Shown: one piece after another, positions 58,003-64,000 of the stretch | How the letters are laid out: each line of letters opens with the position of its first letter | Numbering within the stretch: the first letter of the stretch is position 1 | From: Microcoleus sp. EPA2 | GTDB lineage: Bacteria > Cyanobacteriota > Cyanobacteriia > Cyanobacteriales > Microcoleaceae | Direction: 5' to 3' | Assembly (NCBI GenBank): GCA_020882975.1 | Contig: JAHRFD010000010.1 | Span: 62,001 to 126,000 of the forward strand | DNA length: 64,000 nucleotides | The notes under the pieces: generated by a model | Database searches by the model: none | What the model saw: only the letters and a program-made list of their open reading frames with translations | What the model was told of the DNA's origin: nothing | Made by a program: the position numbers and the translations under genes

Positions 58003-58347
58003 TTATTTCCAGACACCCGAAAAGATATTTTTAACGGCGATCGCAATTCTATTTAAGTCTTCTTTCAGCAGTGGCGGCCAAGAAACTCCCCTGCGAACTC
58101 CTGCTTCAAATTGCTGCAAACTTTCTACCGACAGTAAATGCAGTGCCGAGATTAATTGGCGATCGAGCATGGGAGATTCCTGCAAACCCTCAAACAATAT
58201 TTTTAAAGCTAATAAAATCGATGTCACCTGTCCAGGGACGGGAGAGAGTCCTTGTTGGAGGCGCATCAAAAAAGCGTCGGGATTTTTCTTGGTTTCCAGG
58301 GCACTTCCCTGGTCTATCAGGAAACTGCGGGCGGTTTTGTAATCCAT
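58003..58347 (-). CDS. Conserved cyanobacterial hypothetical protein
   Basis: A 114-residue protein, started at ATG 58347 (MDYKTARSFLIDQGSALETK); the extra 25 residues of the longer frame are not typical. It matches a family in cyanobacteria that I know only as short unassigned helical proteins (NPDAFLMRLQQGLSPVPGQV, TSILLALKILFEGL, RGVSWPPLLKEDLNRIAIAV). Database names calling such proteins dethiobiotin synthetase-related are not supported by any motif here (no P-loop). It stands alone, and the role is unknown. Confidence 0.75.
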   Translation of the reverse strand: MDYKTARSFLIDQGSALETKKNPDAFLMRLQQGLSPVPGQVTSILLALKILFEGLQESPMLDRQLISALHLLSVESLQQFEAGVRRGVSWPPLLKEDLNRIAIAVKNIFSGVWK

Positions 58348-58629
58348 TTGATGTGCGATCGAACTCCTGAAATTAATGAGCTTACAAATAGACATCTCCC
58401 ATAATTTCTGCGCCACAAGCAATCGGGCTTGTTCTTGACTATCTTGTGAGAAGATGCCTCATGGAATCGCTGACTAAATACCAAAATAATTATAACATTT
58501 GCCACTCCTTTGTCAACTCTTGGCTGCTGCTATTTCTGGGCGACACCGCTAAAATTGCTATAGTCTATCAAATAGCTCCCGCCCCTCAATATCGGGTCTA
58601 GATTCAAGGAGCCTCAAAAATATAAAACA

Positions 58630-60147
58630 ATGAAAAAATACCATAGCCCTAGCATCAAATCAAAAATTTATCGTCACTTCTGGGTATTTTGTTTATCTCT
58701 GGTTGTCCTGTTGGTTTCATCCCTCGACAAAATCAATGCTACACCAAGATTTCCCACACCAGTTTCCCCGGAAAACAGTGCTAATTTCGGAGCTAACATT
58801 CAAAGGACAATGGGATTGCTCGCGAGCAGCACTCCAGGCGATCGCAAACCAGTACGCATCCTATTTTATGGACAATCTATCACCAAACAAGATTGGTGGC
58901 AAGATGTAGCCAACGATATCAGAAAGCGATTTCCCTATGCAGATTTGACCATTGAAAACCGCGCCATCGGAGGATTTGCCGCTGGGCTGTTAATCCGTCC
59001 CAGCGAACACGACTTATATCCTTTTTATCCAGATTTGGTAATTTTTCACGTTTACGGAGGAGATGAAGATTACGAAGCAATCATTGCTAATATCCGCCGT
59101 CGCACCACTAGCGAAATACTCATACATTCAGATCACATCGACTGGATGCCAACAGGAGAAAAAGACGATCCAGATCAGCTAAAAAGATACGAATGGCACA
59201 ACACTCATTCTACCCAATGGTTGCCTCAACTTGCCGAAAAATATGGCTGCGAAATTGCCGAAATTCGCGCACCTTGGAGACGCTATTTGCAAGACAATGG
59301 CTTGCAGCCAAAACAGCTCTTGAGTGACGAAATTCACCTCAACGATTGGGGAAACTTTCTCCTAGCAGCCCTGATTAAGCCCCACCTCCAATACAATCCA
59401 AATTTCCCCAAAAAACCCGATCCAGATTTAGTAAAAACCTATAGAGTTGGTAAGGAAGTCCAGTGGAAAAATGGCAAATTGCGGTTAGAATTTGAAGGAA
59501 ATAGAATAGATGCGATCGCCGATAAAAACTTCAAGGACAAAGCCAGTAGTGCTAGGATTACCATAGACGGCAAAAAACCATCCGAATTTCCCGAACTTTA
59601 TGCAATTACCCGCCCCAGTCCCGCCGTTGGCGTCGGTTGGCCAGCCATTATCCAAGTATCAAGTCAGAAACCCCTAATCGTGGAAGATTGGAAAGCAGTA
59701 ATTACAGAAATTAACAGCGACGCCAGCAAGTTTAAGTTTCAGGTTTTTGGTTCAAAAACAGGTTACGACGGTAGCGGTACAAATGACAAATTATTTGTCT
59801 CAAATTCTGGTCGCGTTGTCATTGAACCCAAAAACTGGTGGCTGCAAAGTTCCTATGAATATTCTAAACAGCCAACACCCAAAGGATTTGAGACTGCATG
59901 GCAGGTAAAACCAATGTTTGTGGATACCTATGGGACACCAGAAATTACCGATTTAACCCGCGAGTATTATACCACATTGGCTCAGAATTTAAGCAATTCC
60001 AAACATATTTTGGAAATCGTTCCTGAAGCTAATGGGAACGTTCCTATTCAGGAAATTCGAGTGTATCGCCCTCCTTACAAGCCGGAACCGAAAAGCCCAA
60101 AAAGTCAGCTAGGGACTGATAAGATATTCACCCCACCTACCACTTAA
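58630..60147 (+). CDS. SGNH/GDSL-like hydrolase family protein, exported
   Basis: A 505-residue protein. It has a signal anchor or signal peptide (VFCLSLVVLLVSSLDKINAT), then an SGNH-type domain: RILFYGQSITKQDWW (nucleophile Ser block), NRAIGGFAAG, HVYGGDEDYE (the usual Asn of block III replaced by Gly-Gly-Asp) and SDEIHLNDWGN (block V, Asp-x-x-His). After ~260 comes a second, beta-rich part (ARITIDGKKPSEF, VEDWKAVITEIN) of unknown role. It is probably an esterase acting on a surface polysaccharide or glycan, by analogy. The altered block III leaves activity uncertain. A G-rich run follows. Confidence 0.75.
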   Translation: MKKYHSPSIKSKIYRHFWVFCLSLVVLLVSSLDKINATPRFPTPVSPENSANFGANIQRTMGLLASSTPGDRKPVRILFYGQSITKQDWWQDVANDIRKRFPYADLTIENRAIGGFAAGLLIRPSEHDLYPFYPDLVIFHVYGGDEDYEAIIANIRRRTTSEILIHSDHIDWMPTGEKDDPDQLKRYEWHNTHSTQWLPQLAEKYGCEIAEIRAPWRRYLQDNGLQPKQLLSDEIHLNDWGNFLLAALIKPHLQYNPNFPKKPDPDLVKTYRVGKEVQWKNGKLRLEFEGNRIDAIADKNFKDKASSARITIDGKKPSEFPELYAITRPSPAVGVGWPAIIQVSSQKPLIVEDWKAVITEINSDASKFKFQVFGSKTGYDGSGTNDKLFVSNSGRVVIEPKNWWLQSSYEYSKQPTPKGFETAWQVKPMFVDTYGTPEITDLTREYYTTLAQNLSNSKHILEIVPEANGNVPIQEIRVYRPPYKPEPKSPKSQLGTDKIFTPPTT

Positions 60148-60152
60148 TTTGT

Positions 60153-60187
60153 TGAAGAGGGGGAGAGGGGGAGGGGGAGGGGGAGAA
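60153..60187. repeat. G-rich tandem (GGGGGA)n run
   Basis: GAAGAGGGGGAGAGGGGGAG then GGGGAGGGGGAGAA: four or more runs of five G within 30 bases, in the gap after the SGNH gene. It could form a G-quadruplex. Confidence 0.85.
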
Positions 60188-60289
60188 ATTAGTTCACTCT
60201 TTCATAAAGCGGGTAAGTAACCCGGATTTAGTATCAGACGAAAGAGAACACGCCCTAGGGATAAAAAATAATTTGCCTCACTAATATCA

Positions 60290-61102
60290 TCAACTTCTGG
60301 TAATTCCCAACTCATGAAAAAGTAACAGCGACAAAAAGAAATCAGCCACAAAAATAAACACCCAAGAAGTTACCACCGCCGCCGTCGCAGCTTGTCCAAC
60401 TCCCTTACCTCCCCCGGTTGTAGTCAATCCCCAACCGCAACCCACAATGGCAATAATCAATCCAAAAATAAAACTCTTAATCGCCACCGTGACTAAATCC
60501 CAAGGTCCTAAAAAAGTCCGAACAGATTCTAAAAATACTGACGGTTCCAACTCATAAAAAATAGCAGCTACAAACACTCCACCTATAATCCCCACCGCCA
60601 CCGAAAAAATGGTTAATATCGGCAGCATCACACAACAAGCTATCACCCGTGGTACTACTAAATAATCAACCGGATTTGTTCTCAACATATACAGGGCATC
60701 TATTTGTTCCGTCACCTGCATTTCGCCGATTTCCGCTGCAAAGGCTGAACCTACTTGTCCCGCCACTACACCGGCAGTTAAAACAGGTGCTAATTCGCGG
60801 CAAAATGCCAAAGCAAAAGCACCTCCTACCGCGCCCACAGCCCCAAATCTAATCAATTCTCTGGCTGATTGAATGGTAAAAATCATGCCGGCAAAGAAGG
60901 CTATTAATAATACAGCACGCAAAGAATCTAATCCTACTGTGACTAAGTGTTCCATGATTTTGCGGCGGTCAACTTTGCCACTGAGTATGCGCCACAGCAC
61001 TTGTCCACCTAGGAACATAGTGACAGAAAATCGCTGAAACCATCTGTTGTTAATGGTTTCATCTAAAGGTCGATCGCGCTTGTCTTGGTATTTTTTCACC
61101 AA
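60290..61102 (-). CDS. MlaE-type lipid ABC transporter permease
   Basis: A ~270-residue permease of the MlaE/TGD1 type, which with an ATPase and a substrate-binding MCE protein moves phospholipids across the envelope. It starts TTG-GTG (61102 or 61099). Typical features: FTIQSARELIRFGAVGAVGG, CRELAPVLTAGVVAGQVGSA, FAAEIGEMQVTEQIDALYML (the family's E-M-x-V-T-E-Q-I-D-A signature) and RTNPVDYLVVPRVIA. It has five to six membrane segments. The ATPase and MCE genes are not next to it, as often in cyanobacteria. Confidence 0.95.
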   Translation of the reverse strand: MVKKYQDKRDRPLDETINNRWFQRFSVTMFLGGQVLWRILSGKVDRRKIMEHLVTVGLDSLRAVLLIAFFAGMIFTIQSARELIRFGAVGAVGGAFALAFCRELAPVLTAGVVAGQVGSAFAAEIGEMQVTEQIDALYMLRTNPVDYLVVPRVIACCVMLPILTIFSVAVGIIGGVFVAAIFYELEPSVFLESVRTFLGPWDLVTVAIKSFIFGLIIAIVGCGWGLTTTGGGKGVGQAATAAVVTSWVFIFVADFFLSLLLFHELGITRS

Positions 61103-61181
61103 TGATTTAGATTTTATATGTGACAGTGCTGTACGCTAAAGATTAACCACTAATAACCAATAACTAATTATTAATTATTAA

Positions 61182-62219
61182 TTATTCCGCCACTAATAAG
61201 TCAATAAAGCGATCCAATTCTCCATCGTATTTTTGTGCTTGCTCTTTGCCAATTTTCACCAGTTGTGATATTTTTGGTTCCGACGCATCATCGATGGGTA
61301 GCGGTTCTGTATATAAACTCAAATCAGGACTAATTCTCAAATATTGATGTGGTCTTTCAATGGCATCAAAAATTTGCATGAGTTGATAATGGACTGTTTC
61401 AGAAACCCCGGTCATCAGTATACTAATCAAAGGCTCAATCCACTCCACTTGACCCCAGTCTTTGGCTTCTTCGTAGGGATATTTTTTTTGAGCGTCTCCG
61501 GTGCCGAGAGATAAGATTACCATCTCCTTTGCCGTCGGACCTCTGTCTGGGCGATCGTCGGGAATGCGGAATTTATTTCTCACTTCTGCATAAGCACAAA
61601 GTGCGGGATTGTTGGCAAATACTCCCCCGTCAACTAAAACGTAGGATTCGTTGGTCAAGGAGCGAATTTTGGGAACTTCAAAATAAGAAGGAGCAGCCGA
61701 TGTCGCTCTGGTTATATCTTTGATGAAATAGTCTTCTTCGGGATTATTTACAGCATCTTGTTGATTGAAAAAGTGAGCTTTTCTCCTTTCGATGTCGTAA
61801 CTGGTAATTAAACAAGGTTTCAGCAGTTGACTGAGTTGGCCATCTCCAAAGTGTTCTAAAAAGAATTGTTCTAGGCGATCGCTCGAATATTTTTCATCAA
61901 CTAAACCGTCTAGAGATGTGAGTGTTTGCCAAAAGGAACTCTTAAAAACATCGCGACCACTTTTGATGGAGAAATTAACAGCATCTTCGGCAGACCACAG
62001 AGGTCGGTTGGGATTATCTGGGTCGGGAAACAAGTAAAGACAAGTTAAAATTCCTCCGGCACTGGTGCCTGCGATTAAATCAAAATAATCAGCTATTTTT
62101 GCTTCTGGGTTGCCGCTTTTTTGTTTCAGTTTTTCTTCAAGGGCTACTCCAACTTGTCCGGGAATAATTCCTCTAATACCGCCTCCATCTATGGAGAGAA
62201 TCCGGGTATATTTAGCCAT
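61182..62219 (-). CDS. Patatin-like phospholipase
   Basis: A 345-residue patatin-fold hydrolase. It has the oxyanion loop ILSIDGGGIRGIIPG, the nucleophile in LIAGTSAGGILTC and the catalytic Asp in LVDGGVFANNPALCA. The C-terminal segment (LISILMTGVSETVHYQLMQI) is helical. It is predicted to cleave acyl chains from membrane lipids. It begins 20 bases after mtnB on the same strand, so it may share the mtnX-mtnB transcript. In other bacteria patatins can be defence effectors (e.g. in CBASS), but no cyclase or sensor is here, so a plain lipid role is favoured. Confidence 0.95.
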   Translation of the reverse strand: MAKYTRILSIDGGGIRGIIPGQVGVALEEKLKQKSGNPEAKIADYFDLIAGTSAGGILTCLYLFPDPDNPNRPLWSAEDAVNFSIKSGRDVFKSSFWQTLTSLDGLVDEKYSSDRLEQFFLEHFGDGQLSQLLKPCLITSYDIERRKAHFFNQQDAVNNPEEDYFIKDITRATSAAPSYFEVPKIRSLTNESYVLVDGGVFANNPALCAYAEVRNKFRIPDDRPDRGPTAKEMVILSLGTGDAQKKYPYEEAKDWGQVEWIEPLISILMTGVSETVHYQLMQIFDAIERPHQYLRISPDLSLYTEPLPIDDASEPKISQLVKIGKEQAQKYDGELDRFIDLLVAE

Positions 62220-62239
62220 AAATATTACCTCAACTTGTT

Positions 62240-62869
62240 CTAAAATGTATAGTCTAAAATCGATTGACGGGCCATCACCATGTAGCGAAAAATGTATTCG
62301 ACAATTTCTATGTAATTGTAGGCTGTAGCTGGGGAGTTAGCCCAGACTGTAACGCCGTGATCGCGAATTAACAAAGCGGGTACTTGCGGGGGGGAAATGG
62401 CAAATAATTCGCCAATTTCCTGGGCGATTTGTGGGACTGAAAAATAATTGGTAAATAAGGGCATGGATACTTGGGGGTTTTCCTCCCAGACTCCCAAACC
62501 TTTGAGCATTTCGATCGCAGGTAAAGACACGGCATCTCCGGCTGCTAACCGAGAGACTAAATTTGCCTCGATGGAGTGAACGTGATAGCAAGCTTGAGCT
62601 TCGGGAAAACTCTGATACACCGCTAAATGAATGCTGGTTTCTGCGGAAGGGCGACTATCTGGATCGGGTTGCTCTAGAATTATGCCGTCTAAGTTCATTC
62701 TAATAAAATCAGTGGCAGTTAATTTGCCTTTTTGGCGGCCGCTAGCGGTAATCCAAAAACTGCCGTCATCTAAGCGAGAGGAAAGATTACCGGCTGTCCC
62801 AACCATCCAACCTCGATCGTAAAAATGTTTTGCCGCTGCTATTAAATCTGTTCTCAAATCGCCGCTCAT
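62240..62869 (-). CDS. mtnB: Methylthioribulose-1-phosphate dehydratase
   Basis: A 209-residue class II aldolase-fold protein acting in methionine salvage, converting 5-methylthioribulose-1-phosphate to 2,3-diketo-5-methylthiopentyl-1-phosphate. Conserved features: WMVGTAGNLSSRLDDGSFWI, the zinc ligands in ACYHVHSIEAN and the later IRDHGVTVWA, and ALKGLGVWEENP-type MLKGLGVWE. It lies 44 bases after mtnX on the same strand, which supports the assignment. Other mtn genes (mtnA, mtnD) are not in the window. Confidence 0.92.
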   Translation of the reverse strand: MSGDLRTDLIAAAKHFYDRGWMVGTAGNLSSRLDDGSFWITASGRQKGKLTATDFIRMNLDGIILEQPDPDSRPSAETSIHLAVYQSFPEAQACYHVHSIEANLVSRLAAGDAVSLPAIEMLKGLGVWEENPQVSMPLFTNYFSVPQIAQEIGELFAISPPQVPALLIRDHGVTVWANSPATAYNYIEIVEYIFRYMVMARQSILDYTF

Positions 62870-62913
62870 TCTTTGCCAATCCTCAGCTTTTTGTGCATGA
62901 TTTTAGTTGAGTT

Positions 62914-63594
62914 TTAATCCCATTGTTGGGAGAGCTTTTCTAGCACATCAAAAAAATTATCCCATTTAGTATAGGGCTTTTGCTGTTCGTCTAGATATTG
63001 GGCCAGTCGATCGCGCGCAAACACCCATGAAGCCTGCAAAGCCATGTTAAAATCCGTGATCGAATCACCGATCGCCACCTGTTCCTCGGCTGGGTGCTGT
63101 TCCATTACCCGCACCTTTGACACCAATTCCGTATCTCCCTCAAACTCCGACTTTACTTGCAACCGAGGCCCGGTGGTGTCCACATCCACAGCATAAATAG
63201 CGCTAGCCCGATGGACTAAATCGCCGAGGACGGTTTCTACCATAATTCGCAAACCGCCGGAAACAATCACAAAATGCACCCCTTTAGCATCCAAAAAATC
63301 CAGTAATTCTACCAATCCCGATCGCCAAAGCTTGGGGCGGGAAAATTCGATAATTTCCCCGTAACATTCCGAGGGAATCGACTCCAATAACTGCCGCACT
63401 CCCGATCGCAAACTCAGCCTTCTAGCATACATTTCTGGCATCAGTTCCGATGACAGTTGTGGGGCGAAATGCTTCAGCATAGCCACAAAAGTTTCTTCTA
63501 CGGTAATCGTGCCATCAAAGTCACAGAAGAGGACTCGTTGCTGATGGTTCGGGATGGTCAATTTTGGCTGTTCATCGGTCATGGTCGATCGCAC
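62914..63594 (-). CDS. mtnX: 2-hydroxy-3-keto-5-methylthiopentenyl-1-phosphate phosphatase
   Basis: A ~226-residue HAD-family phosphatase of the methionine-salvage type. The nucleophile motif is CDFDGTITVEETFV, the second motif FVIVSGGLRIM, and the third VAIGDSITDFNMALQ. The start may be residue 5 (MTDEQPKL). It is upstream of and beside mtnB, as in the usual operon. It removes the phosphate from the diketo/enol intermediate, before the acireductone dioxygenase step. No S-box riboswitch was found upstream; the upstream gap before the regulator gene is 126 bases. Confidence 0.92.
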   Translation of the reverse strand: MRSTMTDEQPKLTIPNHQQRVLFCDFDGTITVEETFVAMLKHFAPQLSSELMPEMYARRLSLRSGVRQLLESIPSECYGEIIEFSRPKLWRSGLVELLDFLDAKGVHFVIVSGGLRIMVETVLGDLVHRASAIYAVDVDTTGPRLQVKSEFEGDTELVSKVRVMEQHPAEEQVAIGDSITDFNMALQASWVFARDRLAQYLDEQQKPYTKWDNFFDVLEKLSQQWD

Positions 63595-63720
63595 AAAAGA
63601 GAGAACCGTAAAATTTTACACAATTCATCCTACAATGTGGAGTGACAAAGACCGCGATCGGCTAAAAAAACTAACAGTTAACCCTGTTTGGGAACAATCG
63701 GCCCCTGGGTTAGACCCAGA

Positions 63721-64000
63721 TTATTCCATGGACGCTTCCGGTTTCGGCTTAGGATTTTTAGTTTTGGGCGAATCAGGGCTAGCCGGTAAACAGATTAAAT
63801 TGTCATCCTCAGTATTAATCAAACCTTTCGATCGCAACTTACCCATCAACCTAGTGACTGTCACCCGCGTTGAACCAATCGCACTGCCAATTTGAGCATG
63901 AGTCAGGGCCCAAGGGAGGCGATAGCCGCGAACCACATCAGGTTCCGTCTCACCTACGTAGGGTTCCCCAAACTCTTCTATCAACAATGTGAGAAATCCC
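63721..64000 (-). CDS. CRP/FNR-family regulator, C-terminal part (partial)
   Basis: The gene runs off the right edge of the window; its first part is missing. What is seen is the helix-turn-helix end of a CRP-family activator: LTHAQIGSAIGSTRVTVTRL then MGKLRSKGLINTEDDN, which is the typical recognition helix. The end is a lysine/proline-rich tail (SPDSPKTKNPKPKPEAS) not usual in NtcA. It resembles NtcA-type and other cyanobacterial CRP proteins in the HTH, but not enough remains to name it. The position upstream of mtnX suggests nothing special. Confidence 0.85.
   Translation of the reverse strand, partial: GFLTLLIEEFGEPYVGETEPDVVRGYRLPWALTHAQIGSAIGSTRVTVTRLMGKLRSKGLINTEDDNLICLPASPDSPKTKNPKPKPEASME

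Noticed and set aside
61182..62219. Patatin as a CBASS effector
   Set aside because: There is no nucleotide cyclase or sensor gene beside it, and the neighbours are metabolic.

Overview
The window looks like chromosome from a filamentous, non-heterocystous cyanobacterium of the Microcoleus/Oscillatoria/Phormidium type; this placement is inference. The support is a form IB RuBisCO operon (rbcL-rbcX-rbcS), chlI, the filament-integrity operon fraC-fraD-fraE, very frequent HIP1-type octamers (GCGATCGC), many large signalling proteins (Ser/Thr kinases, hybrid histidine kinases, caspase-WD40) and an unusually high load of short dispersed palindromic repeats.

Layout. 0-2.5 kb: rbcL-rbcX-rbcS on the minus strand, closed by a strong terminator. 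3-7 kb: a membrane Ser/Thr kinase, a HepT (DUF86) relic, a membrane protein, a MITE-like element and an SDR-type reductase. 7.1-12.8 kb: an accessory array of small two-gene modules (XisH/XisI, DUF4160/DUF2442, HicA/HicB, two MazE/MazF-like modules, a GIY-YIG pair, a duplicated orphan antitoxin, a DUF559 nuclease). Most are separated by copies of one ~40-bp HIP1 hairpin, and the DUF559 gene sits almost exactly between inverted copies of a different repeat. 12.8-28.6 kb: an aspartyl-protease relic, a 1156-residue subtilisin/peptidoglycan-amidase protein, an M50 protease, a PEP-CTERM protein, chlI, ruvC, panB, three small exported proteins, an IS110 relic and an RTX-type protein. 28.6-36 kb: a tandem corrinoid adenosyltransferase, fraCDE, a Uma2 protein, larE and a stop-interrupted secreted mini-gene. 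35-42.6 kb: a 2168-residue kinase/AAA/histidine kinase overlapping a response regulator-histidine kinase. 43-53.7 kb: a same-strand cluster of a Tat-exported chitin-binding-like protein, a hypothetical protein, a caspase-NTPase-WD40 protein, a 31-residue membrane peptide candidate, a caspase fused to an alpha/beta hydrolase, and a VanY-like peptidase. 54-64 kb: an endolysin-like membrane protein, an MFS transporter, a SGNH-like protein, an MlaE permease, a patatin, the methionine-salvage genes mtnX-mtnB and the end of a CRP-family regulator.

The two most system-like regions are the repeat-punctuated array of toxin-antitoxin-like modules (7.1-12.8 kb) and the caspase cluster (43-53.7 kb). In the second, two caspase-type proteases with different second domains (NTPase/WD40 sensor, lipase-like hydrolase) are next to a peptidoglycan peptidase and a tiny membrane peptide, and diverged 27-bp direct repeats flank the central genes. 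That layout would fit a cell-death or defence function, but this is inference. At least six families of foldback repeats occur in the window; copies of two of them lie in frame inside the 2168-residue kinase gene. No tRNA, rRNA, CRISPR array or riboswitch was recognised.
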